A DNA stretch of 64,000 bases. Origin: Pseudomonas subflava. Its GTDB lineage: Bacteria; Pseudomonadota; Gammaproteobacteria; Pseudomonadales; Pseudomonadaceae. Position numbers and translations under genes: made by a program. The notes under the pieces were generated by a model. The model was not told the DNA's origin. It searched no databases and saw nothing but the letters and a program-made list of their open reading frames with translations. How positions within the stretch are numbered: position 1 is the stretch's first letter; every line of letters begins with the position of its first letter. Shown here piece after piece: positions 10,098-21,747 of this stretch. The stretch spans positions 372,001 to 436,000 of the forward strand of contig NZ_JAMXBF010000005.1 of the NCBI RefSeq assembly GCF_023823685.1, written 5' to 3'.

Positions 10098-10370
10098 TTA
10101 CTGAGCCGGGCCGTCGCCTTTGGACGACTTCTCCAGCAGGGTCACGGCTTGCCCGGCGTAGCCGGCGCAGCCTTCTACGTCGCCAGCCTGCTGCGCGTCT
10201 TTGGCCTGCTTGTGCAGGTCGGTGATCTGCTGCTTCATGGCTTCGCCCAGAGCGGTCTCGGACGCCATCTTGTCATCGATTTTCTGCAGGTTGGTGGTGC
10301 ACAGGTCGTCGTTGGCGAATGCCGGCGAGGCGGCCAGGGCACAGGCGAAAATCAGGGCAGTACGCTTCAT
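10098..10370 (-). CDS. Small exported protein, unknown function
   Basis: A 90-residue protein with a clear signal peptide (cleaved near residue 19, SPAFA), followed by a charged helical domain: DDLCTTNLQKIDDKM, an ITDLHKQAKDAQQAGDVEGC stretch, and a QAVTLLEKS end. Two cysteines could form a disulfide in the periplasm. Similar in plan to the neighbouring 81-residue protein, so the pair looks like an old tandem duplication. A GAGGAGA-like site precedes the ATG. I recognise no named family. Confidence 0.65.
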   Translation of the reverse strand: MKRTALIFACALAASPAFANDDLCTTNLQKIDDKMASETALGEAMKQQITDLHKQAKDAQQAGDVEGCAGYAGQAVTLLEKSSKGDGPAQ

Positions 10371-10432
10371 CGAGGTTCTCCTCTTCAGTCGTCGAAGCGA
10401 GCCCGTAGCGGGCCCGTATGCAGTCGACTGAG

Positions 10433-13252
<2,820 letters not shown>

Positions 13253-13376
13253 GCGTGCTCCATGTATCACGGTAGGTGCGGGCCGCTTGTGGCGGCCCTG
13301 CTTGTTATTGTCGGCTACACCGGACGGGCATGCCCGCCTGGCTGCACTGCGGCGCTGGTGTGCACTCGCAGTGTTT

Positions 13377-13397
13377 CCACGCCCTGATAGGGCGTGG
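13377..13397. repeat. Perfect 9-bp inverted repeat in the lldD-dld gap
   Basis: CCACGCCCT and AGGGCGTGG around a 3-base GAT loop lie just after the lldD stop codon. No T-run follows on either strand, so the hairpin may stabilise or process the lldPD mRNA relative to dld rather than terminate it. Confidence 0.5.
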
Positions 13398-13408
13398 AGG
13401 GCTGGGCG

Positions 13409-14554
13409 TCAGACGCCCAGTTCACGCACCAGCGAGTCGCGGCTGATATCGGCGATCGACTTGGCGCCGGTGAGGACCATGGCCACGCGCATTTCCTTTT
13501 CGAACAGCTCGAGCAGGTTGCTCACACCCGCACCGCCGGCGGCGGCCAGGGCGTAGACGAAGGCGCGGCCGAGCATCACGCCGTCGGCGCCGAGGGCGAG
13601 CATGCGCACCACGTCGAGGCCGGTGCGGATGCCGGAGTCGGCGAGGATCTTCAGCTCGCCCTTCACCGCGTCGGCGATGGCCGGCAGGGCGCGGGCGCTG
13701 GACAGCACGCCGTCGAGCTGGCGGCCGCCGTGGTTGGACACGACGATGCCGTCGGCGCCGAATTTCACGGCGTCGCGGGCGTCCTCGGGGTCGAGGATGC
13801 CCTTGATCACCATCGGGCCGTCCCAGAATTCACGGATCCACTCCAGGTCCTTCCAGGAGATCGACGGATCGAAATTGGCCCCCAGCCAGCCGATGTAGTC
13901 GGCAAGGCCGGTGGGATTGCCACGGTAGGTGGAGATGTTGCCGAGGTCGTGCGGCTTGCCCAGTACGCCCACGTCCCAGGCCCAGGCCGGGTGGGTGACG
14001 GCTTGCAGCATGCGCCGTGCGGCTGCATTCGGGCCGCTCATGCCGGAATGGGCGTCGCGGTAGCGCGCGCCAGGAGTGGGCATGTCGACGGTGAACACCA
14101 GGGTGGTGACGCCGGCGGCCTTGGCCCGCTCCAGGGCGTTGCGCATGAAACCGCGGTCCTTCAGCACGTAGAGCTGGAACCACATCGGCCGGTCGATGGC
14201 CGGCGCCACTTCCTCGATCGGGCAGACCGAGACAGTGGACAGGGTGAAGGGGATGCCCTTGGCCGCCGCCGCCTTGGCTGCCTGCACCTCGCCGCGGCGG
14301 GCGTACATGCCGGTCAGGCCGACCGGGGCCAGGGCCAGCGGCATGGCCAGCTTCTCGCCGAACAGCTCGGTTTCCAGGCTCAGCTCGGACATGTTCTTCA
14401 GCACGCGCTGCCGCAGGGCGATACCGGCCAGGTCCTCGACGTTGCGCCGCATCGTGTACTCGGCGTAGGCGCCGCCGTCGATGTAGTGGAACAGGAACGG
14501 CGGCAGCCGGCGTTGGGCGGCGGCGCGGTAGTCGGTGGAGGCGGAGATGATCAT
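13409..14554 (-). CDS. lldD: L-lactate dehydrogenase (FMN, quinone-linked)
   Basis: Flavoprotein oxidising L-lactate to pyruvate at the inner membrane. The 381 residues match the LldD family throughout: FHYIDGGAY near the N-terminus, [47 protein letters not shown], the catalytic-site [10 protein letters not shown] and the FMN-binding [19 protein letters not shown]. The start [10 protein letters not shown] matches the family N-terminus; a start five codons upstream (MDEKP) is less likely. It ends EL GV, slightly shorter than the E. coli protein, which has a longer tail. Second gene of the lactate operon. Confidence 0.95.
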   Translation of the reverse strand: MIISASTDYRAAAQRRLPPFLFHYIDGGAYAEYTMRRNVEDLAGIALRQRVLKNMSELSLETELFGEKLAMPLALAPVGLTGMYARRGEVQAAKAAAAKGIPFTLSTVSVCPIEEVAPAIDRPMWFQLYVLKDRGFMRNALERAKAAGVTTLVFTVDMPTPGARYRDAHSGMSGPNAAARRMLQAVTHPAWAWDVGVLGKPHDLGNISTYRGNPTGLADYIGWLGANFDPSISWKDLEWIREFWDGPMVIKGILDPEDARDAVKFGADGIVVSNHGGRQLDGVLSSARALPAIADAVKGELKILADSGIRTGLDVVRMLALGADGVMLGRAFVYALAAAGGAGVSNLLELFEKEMRVAMVLTGAKSIADISRDSLVRELGV

Positions 14555-14597
14555 TGGCTTCTCATCCATTGGAAAATGGGAACAACGATGTTGCGGA

Positions 14598-14717
14598 CGG
14601 ATCTCGCGAGCTAGAGCGAGACAAGGCAGACATGGCCGAGGGCGCGGAGTTTACGAGCTGTAAATGAGCAGCCCGAGGCCATGTCTAACGCTGTATCGCC
14701 GACGCGCAGCAGATCCG
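14598..14717. repeat. Nested palindromic element between lldP and lldD
   Basis: Three nested inverted repeats share one centre: CGGATC/GATCCG (14598-14603, 14712-14717), GACATGGCC/GGCCATGTC (14629-14637, 14677-14685) and TTTAC/GTAAA with a GAGCT loop (14650-14664). The arrangement and internal sequence resemble dispersed palindromic (REP-like) elements of Pseudomonas. In the mRNA it would form a branched hairpin between the permease and dehydrogenase cistrons and may set their relative expression. Confidence 0.65.
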
Positions 14718-14724
14718 AATGTCC

Positions 14725-16410
14725 TCAGTGCACGAGCATGCCGGTCAGCCAGTAGGCCTGAACCAGGGTGATCAGGCCAACGAAGGTGGCGAAGATCAGG
14801 CTGTGCTTGAGAGTGAAGCGGAACAGGTCGGATTCCTTGCCGACCATGCCGGTGGCAGCGCAGGCCACGGCGATGGATTGCGGCGAGATCATCTTGCCGG
14901 TCACGCCGCCGCTGGTGTTGGCCGCTACCAGCAGGGTGTCGTTGACCCCGATCTGGTGCGCGGTGGTGGCTTGCAGCGAGCCGAACAGGGCGTTGGACGA
15001 GGTGTCCGAGCCGGTCAGGAACACGCCCAGCCAGCCGAGGAACGGCGAGAAGAACGGGAACAGCGAGCCGGTGCCAGCCAGGACCAGGGCCATAGTGGTG
15101 GACATGCCGGAGAAGTTGGTGACGAAGGCGAAGGCCAGCACCATGCCGATGGACAGGATCGGCCACTTCAGCTCGATGAAGGTTTCCTTAAAAGTGGTAA
15201 GACCAGTTTTGAGGTCGATCTTCAGGATCAGCATGGAGATCAGTGCCGAGAAAAAGATCGCGGTACCGGTGGCGGAGATCGGGTCCAGCTTGAACACGGC
15301 CGGGATCGGCGTGGGGTTGGCGACGATTGGCGCGACTTTCAGTACCAGCTGGTCCAGGTGCGGGATGGCGAACAGGAAGACGAAGCTCTCCAGCGCGCCG
15401 CCCGGGGCGAACATGGCCTTGAACGGCTTGAGGGTCCAGATGGTGACCAGCACGGTCAGCACCAGGAAGGGCGACCAGGCCTTGAGGATCTCGCCGAAGC
15501 TGTACGGCGACGGGGTGGCGCCGCTCTGGCCGCCGAAGCCGCCCAGGGTGGCGGCACCGCCGGAGACGCTGACTACTTCGCTGTCTTCGGCGCGACGCGG
15601 GCTCCAGACCTTGAGGAACAGGGTCAGGCTGATCAGGCTGACCAGGGCCGAGGTGATGTCCGGCAGTTCCGGGCCGATGAAGTTGGAAGTGAAGTACTGG
15701 GTGACGGCGAAGCTGCCACCGGCGACCAGCGCGGCTGGCCAGGTTTCCTTGATACCTTTCCAGCCATCCATCATCGCTACCAGCCAGAACGGCACGATGA
15801 TCGACAGCAGCGGCAGCTGGCGGCCGGTCATGGCGCCGATCTTGAACGGGTCGATGCCGGTGACCTGGCCGGCCACGGTAATCGGGATGCCCAGGGCGCC
15901 GAAGGCCACCGGCGCGGTGTTGGCGATCAGGCACAGGCCGGCGGCGTACAGCGGGTTGAAGCCGAGGCCGACGAGCAGGGCGGCGGTGATCGCCACCGGT
16001 GCGCCGAAGCCGGCCGCGCCTTCGAGGAAGGCGCCGAAGGAGAAGCCGATCAGCAGCACCTGCAGGCGCTGGTCATCGGTGATCGACAGCACCGAGCTGC
16101 GGATCACCTCGAACTGGCCGCTCTTGACCGCGAGTTTGTAGAGGAACACCGCCGCGACGATGATCCAGGCGATTGGCCAAAGGCCGTAGGCGAAGCCGTA
16201 GCCGGCGGCGGCGAAGGCTTTCTCGGCGGGCATGCCGAAGGCGAAGATCGCCACCAGCAGCGACAGCGCCAGGGTAATGGTGCCGGCGATGTGGCCCTTG
16301 AGGCGGAACACGGCCAGGGCGAGGAAGAAGAAGATGATCGGAATCAGTGCGGCGAGCGCCGACAGGCCGAGGCTGCCGAGCGGGGTATAGAGCTGTTGCC
16401 AGGTTTGCAT
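14725..16410 (-). CDS. lldP: L-lactate permease
   Basis: Inner-membrane proton-coupled lactate/glycolate transporter. The 561 residues are almost entirely hydrophobic with 12 or more predicted spans, and contain the family motifs [19 protein letters not shown] and the C-terminal [20 protein letters not shown]. Length agrees with E. coli LldP (551). The ATG at 16410 is preceded by GGGAG and gives the expected [13 protein letters not shown] start; a longer frame runs through the operator and is rejected. First gene of lldP-lldD-dld, divergent from lldR and probably lactate-inducible through it. Confidence 0.95.
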   Translation of the reverse strand: MQTWQQLYTPLGSLGLSALAALIPIIFFFLALAVFRLKGHIAGTITLALSLLVAIFAFGMPAEKAFAAAGYGFAYGLWPIAWIIVAAVFLYKLAVKSGQFEVIRSSVLSITDDQRLQVLLIGFSFGAFLEGAAGFGAPVAITAALLVGLGFNPLYAAGLCLIANTAPVAFGALGIPITVAGQVTGIDPFKIGAMTGRQLPLLSIIVPFWLVAMMDGWKGIKETWPAALVAGGSFAVTQYFTSNFIGPELPDITSALVSLISLTLFLKVWSPRRAEDSEVVSVSGGAATLGGFGGQSGATPSPYSFGEILKAWSPFLVLTVLVTIWTLKPFKAMFAPGGALESFVFLFAIPHLDQLVLKVAPIVANPTPIPAVFKLDPISATGTAIFFSALISMLILKIDLKTGLTTFKETFIELKWPILSIGMVLAFAFVTNFSGMSTTMALVLAGTGSLFPFFSPFLGWLGVFLTGSDTSSNALFGSLQATTAHQIGVNDTLLVAANTSGGVTGKMISPQSIAVACAATGMVGKESDLFRFTLKHSLIFATFVGLITLVQAYWLTGMLVH

Positions 16411-16512
16411 TGCGGGTGGCTCCCTAATTGTTTTTGGAGGTGCCTCGCGCTCGGTGGTCCTCAGGCTTCTGGCCCGGCGGCGGCAGATCGAGCGACTCGA
16501 TGACTTTGGGAT

Positions 16513-16529
16513 AATTGGTAATACCAATT
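16513..16529. promoter_or_regulatory. LldR/PdhR-type operator
   Basis: A perfect 17-bp palindrome, AATTGGTA-A-TACCAATT, lies in the 301-bp gap between divergent lldP and lldR, about 100 bp before the lldP start. It matches the AATTGGTnnnACCAATT operator class of FadR-family regulators such as PdhR and LldR. LldR binding here would repress lldP until lactate is present. Confidence 0.85.
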
Positions 16530-16533
16530 TACA

Positions 16534-16564
16534 AAGTCAGGCGCTCAGGGTAAAAGCCTGACTT
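16534..16564. repeat. Hairpin beside the lld operator
   Basis: AAGTCAGGC and GCCTGACTT form a perfect 9-bp stem with a 13-base loop, starting 4 bp from the operator palindrome and upstream of the likely lldP promoter. There is no T-run. It could be a second regulator site or a terminator-like insulator between the divergent genes. Confidence 0.4.
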
Positions 16565-16711
16565 CGGTCGTGTCAATTTGTCTGTCTGCGACTTTGGTCG
16601 AGTAGGGTGCTCGCGCCGCGCTGCTTGTGGCGCCGGGCGGGGCTGGTTAGGCTGCCCGGCAAATGCCGTGGCACAAGCTGCGGCGTGCTGGGAATTTAAG
16701 GTGAAAGTGGT

Positions 16712-17479
16712 ATGACATTCGGTCAGGTGCGGCAGCGCCGCCTGTCGGACGACATCGTCGAACGGCTGGAAACGATGATTCTCGAGGGGGCCCTCAAGGC
16801 CGGTGAACGCCTGCCGGCGGAACGGCTACTGGCCGAGCGCTTCGGCGTGTCGCGGCCATCGCTGCGCGAGGCGATCCAGAAGCTGGTGGCCAAGGGCTTG
16901 CTGGTCAGCCGCCAGGGTGGCGGCAACTATGTGGCGGCAGGGCTGGGCTCGACCTTCAGCGACCCGCTGCTGCACCTGCTGGAGAGCAATCCGGACGCCC
17001 AGCGCGACCTACTGGAGTTCCGCCACACGCTGGAGGGCTCCTGCGCCTTCTATGCGGCCCAGCGCGCCACGCCGGTCGATCATGAGCGCCTGCGCGCCGC
17101 CTACGACGAACTGCAGCGCTGCTACGCACCGGACAGCAAGGCCAGCCGGGCCGAGGAGGGCGCGGCGGATGCGCGCTTTCACCTGGCCATTGCCGAGGCC
17201 AGCCACAACGCCGTGCTGCTGCACACCATCCGCGGCCTGTTCGACCTGCTCAAGCACAACGTGGTGACCAACATCGGCGGCATGTACCTGCAGCGCAGCG
17301 AGACCCGCGAGCGGCTGCGCGAGCAGCACCGGGCGCTGTACGAGGCGATCATCGAGCGCCGCGCGGGCGAAGCCCGCGAGCTGTCCAATCACCACATCCA
17401 CTATGTGCAGGAGGTGCTGGCCGAGGCGCAGCAGGAGGCCAAGCGGCTGGAGCGGTCGCAGCGTCGGCAGGGATTGTAA
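16712..17479 (+). CDS. lldR: FadR/GntR-family transcriptional regulator of lactate use
   Basis: A 255-residue regulator with an N-terminal winged helix (DDIVERLETMILEGALKAGERLPAERLLAERFGVSRPSLREA region, split across residues 11-55) and a C-terminal all-helical FCD ligand-binding domain containing the metal-ligand pattern FHLAIAEASHN. Divergent from the lactate operon with a matching operator between them, so lactate-responsive control of lldPD-dld is the natural reading; in PAO1 the equivalent is PA4769. AAGGTGA precedes the ATG. A pyruvate (PdhR-like) specificity cannot be excluded from sequence. Confidence 0.9.
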   Translation: MTFGQVRQRRLSDDIVERLETMILEGALKAGERLPAERLLAERFGVSRPSLREAIQKLVAKGLLVSRQGGGNYVAAGLGSTFSDPLLHLLESNPDAQRDLLEFRHTLEGSCAFYAAQRATPVDHERLRAAYDELQRCYAPDSKASRAEEGAADARFHLAIAEASHNAVLLHTIRGLFDLLKHNVVTNIGGMYLQRSETRERLREQHRALYEAIIERRAGEARELSNHHIHYVQEVLAEAQQEAKRLERSQRRQGL

Positions 17480-17531
17480 GGGCGGGCTCGAACGCTCGCG
17501 GCATGGCCGTTTGCATCGGAGATGCGGGCCA

Positions 17532-17559
17532 GAAAAAAAGGGCGGATGATCCGCCCTTT
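17532..17559. terminator. Bidirectional terminator between lldR and smpB
   Basis: AAAGGGCGGA and TCCGCCCTTT form a 10-bp stem with a TGA loop, flanked by an A-run on the left and TTT on the right. It serves convergent lldR (plus) and smpB (minus). Confidence 0.85.
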
Positions 17560-17562
17560 GTC

Positions 17563-18045
17563 TTATTCGTCCTTGCCCTTGCTGCGCATGGCGCGCTGGA
17601 CTTCGCGATTGGCGTCGCGCTCTTTCTCGGTATGGCGCTTGTCGAAGTCCTTCTTGCCCTTGGCCAGCGCGATCTCGCACTTGATCAGGTGGGCTTTCCA
17701 GTAGATCGACAGGGCTACGCAGGTGTAGCCCTTCTGCTGCACCGAGCCGAACAGCTTGTCCAGCTCGCGCTTGTTAAGCAGCAGCTTGCGGGTGCGGATC
17801 GGATCGGCGATGACGTGGGTGCTGGCGGTCTTCAGCGGGGTGATGTGGCAGCCCATCAGCCAGGCTTCGTCATCCTTGAGCAGGATGTAGCTGTCTACCA
17901 GCTGCGCCTTGCCGGCGCGCAGGCTCTTCACTTCCCAGCCGGACAGGACCAGGCCGGCCTCGAACTTGTGTTCGATGAAGTAGTCGTGCAGCGCCTTCTT
18001 GTTCAGCGCGATGGTCCCGGTGGGATGCTTTTTCTGTTTAGCCAT
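17563..18045 (-). CDS. smpB: SsrA-binding protein SmpB
   Basis: Partner of tmRNA in trans-translation: it binds the tRNA-like domain and sits in the decoding centre of stalled ribosomes. The 160 residues show the conserved core [16 protein letters not shown], the GCHI and [10 protein letters not shown] segments and the basic C-terminal tail ending [10 protein letters not shown]. The ATG at 18045 gives the canonical MAKQKK start; there is no Shine-Dalgarno, and the -10 box ends only 9 bases upstream, so the mRNA is probably leaderless or nearly so. Divergent from ratA. Confidence 0.96.
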   Translation of the reverse strand: MAKQKKHPTGTIALNKKALHDYFIEHKFEAGLVLSGWEVKSLRAGKAQLVDSYILLKDDEAWLMGCHITPLKTASTHVIADPIRTRKLLLNKRELDKLFGSVQQKGYTCVALSIYWKAHLIKCEIALAKGKKDFDKRHTEKERDANREVQRAMRSKGKDE

Positions 18046-18054
18046 AGGGCGCGC

Positions 18055-18083
18055 ATTATAGGGAGTCGGCGCGAACCTGGCGA
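18055..18083 (-). promoter_or_regulatory. smpB sigma-70 promoter (near-leaderless)
   Basis: On the minus strand TCGCCA (18083-18078) and a perfect TATAAT (18060-18055) are spaced by 17 bp. Transcription would begin about 0-4 nt before the smpB ATG. Confidence 0.7.
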
Positions 18084-18175
18084 CAGGTGCGCTTGAGGGG
18101 GCAGGTCGAATTCCGCACAATGCGCGCTCCGTGGCGTCGGCAGTGCGGCGCAGCAGTTTCAGGAATCCAAGGCTG

Positions 18176-18610
18176 ATGAGCACCCGCATCCAACGCTCGG
18201 CCCTGTTGCCCTATCCGGCGCAGGCCCTCTTCGACCTGGTCAACGATGTGGCCAGCTATCCGCAGTTCCTACCCTGGTGCGCGGCGGCCGAGGTGCTGGA
18301 GGCCAGCGAGAGCGAGATGCGCGCCACCCTGACGGTGGCCAAGGGTGGCATCAGCCAGCAGTTCAGCACCCACAACCGCCTGGTGCCGGGCAAGTCCATC
18401 GAGATGCGTCTGGTCGAGGGCCCGTTCTCTCAACTGCATGGTCTGTGGGAATTCAAGGCGCTCGGCGACAAGGCCTGCAAGATCAGCCTCGATCTGACCT
18501 TCGACTACGCCGGCCCGTTGGTCAAGGCGACCCTCGGCCCGCTCTTCACCCAGGCCGCCAACACCATGGTCGACGCCTTCTGTCAGCGGGCCAAGCAGCT
18601 GCATGGCTGA
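18176..18610 (+). CDS. ratA: RatA / START-domain (polyketide cyclase-like) protein
   Basis: A 144-residue single-domain START/Coq10-type protein with the family signature [17 protein letters not shown] near the N-terminus and [12 protein letters not shown] in the middle. E. coli RatA was described as inhibiting 70S assembly, while related proteins bind ubiquinone; which role applies here cannot be told from sequence. The ATG at 18176 is preceded by an AAGG site and gives the usual [13 protein letters not shown] start. It overlaps the rnfH gene by 8 bp, the conserved ratA-ratB pair next to smpB. Confidence 0.9.
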   Translation: MSTRIQRSALLPYPAQALFDLVNDVASYPQFLPWCAAAEVLEASESEMRATLTVAKGGISQQFSTHNRLVPGKSIEMRLVEGPFSQLHGLWEFKALGDKACKISLDLTFDYAGPLVKATLGPLFTQAANTMVDAFCQRAKQLHG

Positions 18611-18908
18611 TATCGAAGTCGAGGTTGCGCATGCCTTGGCCGGTGAGCAGGTGCTGCTGCGCCTGAGCGTGCCCGTAGGCACCACGGTGCGCGAGGCGGC
18701 GTTGCGCTCGGGGCTGGATGGTCATTTCCCCGGCCTGGATCTGGCTGCCGCGCCGCTGGGCATATTCGGCAAGCTCGTCGCCAAGCCGGAGGAGCGGCTG
18801 CTCGAGGCGGGCGACCGGGTGGAGATCTACCGGCCATTGCTGGCCGACCCCAAGGAAGTGCGCAAGGCGAGGGCCGCGCGGGCCCGGGCGGCGCAGCAGG
18901 GTGAATGA
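18603..18908 (+). CDS. rnfH: RnfH family protein (RatB, UPF0125)
   Basis: A 101-residue ubiquitin-like beta-grasp protein with the family features IEVEVAHAL, GTTVREAALRSG, GIFGKLV and the DRVEIYRPLLADPKEVRK end. It overlaps the 3' end of ratA by 8 bp and is presumably co-translated. Function is not established: the name comes from association with rnf genes in some bacteria and ratB from its pairing with ratA. A strong terminator follows. Confidence 0.9.
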   Translation: MADIEVEVAHALAGEQVLLRLSVPVGTTVREAALRSGLDGHFPGLDLAAAPLGIFGKLVAKPEERLLEAGDRVEIYRPLLADPKEVRKARAARARAAQQGE

Positions 18909-18921
18909 ATCGGCAGGCATG

Positions 18922-18949
18922 AAAAAGCCCGGCACTGGCCGGGCTTTTT
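18922..18949. terminator. Bidirectional terminator, rnfH / bamE
   Basis: AAAAAGCCCGGC and GCCGGGCTTTTTT form a 12-bp stem with an ACTG loop between convergent genes; both strands carry T-runs. Confidence 0.95.
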
Positions 18950-18963
18950 TCTGGGCGCCGCGC

Positions 18964-19482
18964 TTACTGCGGCTGCGGGTCGAGCGGCTCGGGGATCGGC
19001 ACCGGGATGGGCTCGGCGGCGTCCACTTCGTCCTGGATCTGCTCCAGCAGGGAACCCGGCTTGGCCGGTTCTTCCGTCGGTTGTTCGGTCTGCGGCTGCT
19101 GCACGTTGGTGTCGCTGCCTTCGCCCATGATTTCCTGGTCGCGGCTGACGCCGGGCATGAAGTCGCCGGCCAGGCCGATCAACTGGTCGTTGCCGTCGAA
19201 CATCAGGCTCACGCGCTCCTGATAGCGCTGACGACCGCCCGGCTGGATGCTGTACAGGTAATCCCAGCGCTTGGCATGGAAGGTATCGGTGATCAGCGGG
19301 TTGCCCATGATAAACCGCACTTGGCGTTGGGTCATTCCGGGCTTCAACTGGTCTATCATGTCCTGCGTAACGACGTTGCCCTGCTGGATATCGATCTTGT
19401 AGACCCCGGGAAACGAACAGCCGGCGAGTGCGAACAGACCCACGAGGGTGAGGCTGGGCAGCAAGAGCTTGGTGTTTTGCAT
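18964..19482 (-). CDS. bamE: Outer membrane assembly lipoprotein BamE (OmlA/SmpA)
   Basis: Lipoprotein subunit of the BAM complex that folds outer-membrane proteins. The 172 residues begin with a signal peptide and lipobox LAGC (lipidated Cys22), then the SmpA/OmlA domain ([28 protein letters not shown]) to about residue 115 and an acidic, proline-rich C-terminal tail that is longer than in E. coli but usual for Pseudomonas OmlA. The ATG at 19482 is chosen because it places the lipobox correctly. Divergent from fur, as in other pseudomonads (omlA-fur). Confidence 0.95.
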   Translation of the reverse strand: MQNTKLLLPSLTLVGLFALAGCSFPGVYKIDIQQGNVVTQDMIDQLKPGMTQRQVRFIMGNPLITDTFHAKRWDYLYSIQPGGRQRYQERVSLMFDGNDQLIGLAGDFMPGVSRDQEIMGEGSDTNVQQPQTEQPTEEPAKPGSLLEQIQDEVDAAEPIPVPIPEPLDPQPQ

Positions 19483-19579
19483 CGGTGGGTGACTTCCACT
19501 ATCTTGGCTGGGCAAATTAAACCCCGATCATACCCGCATAAACGGGAGCTGCGAAGCAGCAACCACGAGAAAGCCGACC

Positions 19580-19990
19580 ATGGTTGAAAACAACGAACTG
19601 CGCAAAGCTGGCCTCAAGGTCACCCTGCCGCGTGTGAAAATTCTGCAAATGCTCGACTCGGCCACCTCCGGCCAGCGCCACATGAGCGCCGAGGATGTGT
19701 ACAAGGCGCTGATGGAGGCCGGCGAAGACGTGGGCCTCGCCACCGTCTACCGGGTACTCACCCAGTTCGAGGCCGCCGGCCTGGTCGAACGCCACAATTT
19801 CGACGGCGGTCACGCCGTGTTCGAGCTCGCCGACAGTGGCCACCACGACCATATGGTCTGCGTGGATTCCGGTGAGGTGATCGAGTTCTTCGATCCGGAG
19901 ATCGAGAAGCTGCAGAAAGAGATCGTCAAGCAGCACGGTTTCGAGCTGGTCGACCACAATCTGGTGCTGTACGTGCGCAAGAAGAAATAA
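19580..19990 (+). CDS. fur: Ferric uptake regulator
   Basis: Iron-responsive repressor. The 136 residues contain the winged helix (LKVTLPRVKILQML, SAEDVYKAL, ATVYRVLTQF) and the dimerisation domain with the metal-binding HHDHMVC segment and H-x-LVLYV end. The usual second cysteine of the CxxC pair is Ser (CVDSGE), as known for P. aeruginosa Fur. An AGCCGACC-like weak ribosome site precedes the ATG. Divergent from bamE with overlapping promoter space of 97 bp, and followed by a strong terminator shared with recN. Confidence 0.97.
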   Translation: MVENNELRKAGLKVTLPRVKILQMLDSATSGQRHMSAEDVYKALMEAGEDVGLATVYRVLTQFEAAGLVERHNFDGGHAVFELADSGHHDHMVCVDSGEVIEFFDPEIEKLQKEIVKQHGFELVDHNLVLYVRKKK

Positions 19991-20007
19991 GCGCAGGTTC
20001 AACCGAA

Positions 20008-20038
20008 TAAAAAGGCGCCCTGCGGGGCGCCTTTTTTT
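20008..20038. terminator. Bidirectional terminator, fur / recN
   Basis: AAAAAGGCGCCC and GGGGCGCCTTTTTTT pair around TGC between the convergent genes. Confidence 0.95.
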
Positions 20039-20049
20039 GTGGCTGTGGC

Positions 20050-21723
20050 TCAGGCCTGGGCCTTGGTCACCATCTTGCGGGCGTGGGCCAGGGATTCCTC
20101 GGTGAGGTCGACGCCGCCGAGCATGCGCGCGATCTCTTCGATTCGGCCTTCCGGCGTCAGGTTGGCCACTGCCGTCTGCGTGCTGTCCTTGCCGCGCGCC
20201 TTGTGCACGAACAGATGCTGGTGACCCTGCGCCGCCACCTGCGGCAGGTGGGTCACGGTCAGCACCTGACCGCGCTCGCCGAGGCGGCGCAGCAACTGGC
20301 CGACCACCTCGGCGGTGGGGCCGCCGATGCCGACGTCCACCTCGTCGAATACCAGGGTCGGCACGCGTGAGGTCTGCGCGGTGATCACCTGGATGGCCAG
20401 GCTGATGCGCGACAGCTCGCCACCCGAGGCGACCTTGGCCAGCGACTTGATTGGCTGGCCGGGGTTGGCGCTGACCAGGAACTCGACCTGTTCGAGGCCA
20501 TGCGGCTGCGGCTCGTCGCTGCCGGCGGTCGACAGCTCGATGTTGAAGCGGCCGCCGGGCATGCCAAGATCCTGCATTTCCACCTGCACGGCGCTCGCCA
20601 GGCGTTCGGCGGCCTGATGGCGCAGGGTGCTCAGTTCGGCGGCCTTCTCCTGATAGTGACGCGCGTAGGCGGCCAGCTCTTCGCCGAGTCGCTCGACCGC
20701 CTCGTCGTCGGCATTGAGGCTCTCGAGTTCTTCCAGCAGGCGCTGCTGCAGTTCGGCCAGTTCGAAGGGCTGTACGCGGTGTTTGCGCGCCAAGCTGTAA
20801 ATGGCGTCCAGGCGTTCCTCGATCTGCTGCTGGCGCTGGGGATCGGCGTCGAAGTGATCGACGAAACGATTCAGTTCGCCGACCGCTTCCTCGACCTGGA
20901 TCTGTGCGCTGGCCAGCAGGTTGGTCGCCTCGCCCAGCGCGCTCGGCTGGCTGGTGAAACCGCTGAGCCGGTTGAGGCTGGCGGTGAGTGCCGACAGCAC
21001 GTTGCCGGCGTCGCTCTCGCTGCACAGCTCGAGGACCTGGCGACAGGCGCCGAGCAGTTGTTCGGCGCTGCTCAGGGTCTTGTGGTCCTGCTCCAGCTGT
21101 TCCAGTTCGTTGTCGCCCAGGGCCAGGTTCTCCAGCTCTTCCAGTTGGTAGCTGAGCAATTGGTGACGGGCGCGCTGCTCGTCGCCGGTCGAGGACAGGC
21201 GCTGCAGCTCCTGGCGGGTCTGGCGCCAGCGCTGGGCGGCCAGCTGCACCTGGCGCGCCAGCTCCTGGCTGCCGGCATATTCGTCGAGCAGGCGGCGATG
21301 GGTGTCGGGCTTGAGCAGCGACTGGTGCTCGTGCTGGCTGTGGATATCGATCAGCAGCTCGCCCAGGGCCTTGAGGTCGCCGAGCGGGCAGGGCGCGCCG
21401 TTGATGTAGCCGCGCGAGCGGCCCTCGCTGGTGATGACGCGGCGCAAGATGCATGGGCCGTCGTTGTCCAGGTCGCGTTCGGCGAGCCAGGCGCGGGCCT
21501 CGGCGATGTCCTCAAGATCGAAGCTGGCGAGAATGTCGGCCTTGTCCGCGCCGGGGCGCACTACGCCGCTGTCGGCGCGGTCGCCCAGGGCCAGGCCGAG
21601 GGCATCGAGCATGATCGACTTGCCGGCGCCGGTCTCGCCGGTGATCACGGACATGCCGCGTTCCAGCTCCAGATCCAGGTGTTCGACGATAGCGTAATTG
21701 TGGATGGACAGGTGCACCAGCAT
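20050..21723 (-). CDS. recN: DNA repair protein RecN
   Basis: SMC-like ATPase for double-strand break repair. The 557 residues carry Walker A GETGAGKS (about 29-36), a long central coiled coil rich in Leu/Glu/Gln, the ABC signature region VASGGELSRISLAIQ and Walker B PTLVFDEVDVGIGG. The start MLVHLSIHNYAIV matches the family; a much longer upstream frame crosses the LexA box and the grpE promoter and is rejected. SOS control is indicated by the CTG-N10-CAG box 25 bp upstream. Confidence 0.96.
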   Translation of the reverse strand: MLVHLSIHNYAIVEHLDLELERGMSVITGETGAGKSIMLDALGLALGDRADSGVVRPGADKADILASFDLEDIAEARAWLAERDLDNDGPCILRRVITSEGRSRGYINGAPCPLGDLKALGELLIDIHSQHEHQSLLKPDTHRRLLDEYAGSQELARQVQLAAQRWRQTRQELQRLSSTGDEQRARHQLLSYQLEELENLALGDNELEQLEQDHKTLSSAEQLLGACRQVLELCSESDAGNVLSALTASLNRLSGFTSQPSALGEATNLLASAQIQVEEAVGELNRFVDHFDADPQRQQQIEERLDAIYSLARKHRVQPFELAELQQRLLEELESLNADDEAVERLGEELAAYARHYQEKAAELSTLRHQAAERLASAVQVEMQDLGMPGGRFNIELSTAGSDEPQPHGLEQVEFLVSANPGQPIKSLAKVASGGELSRISLAIQVITAQTSRVPTLVFDEVDVGIGGPTAEVVGQLLRRLGERGQVLTVTHLPQVAAQGHQHLFVHKARGKDSTQTAVANLTPEGRIEEIARMLGGVDLTEESLAHARKMVTKAQA

Positions 21724-21747
21724 GGAGAGCGACCTCGATAATTTGTG

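Noticed and set aside
13271..13408. Possible small gene between dld and lldD
   Set aside because: No frame with start, ribosome site and coding composition; only a hairpin is seen.
19517..21454. A 645-residue minus frame over fur and recN
   Set aside because: Wrong frame of recN and antisense to fur; Arg/Gly/Ala-rich shadow.
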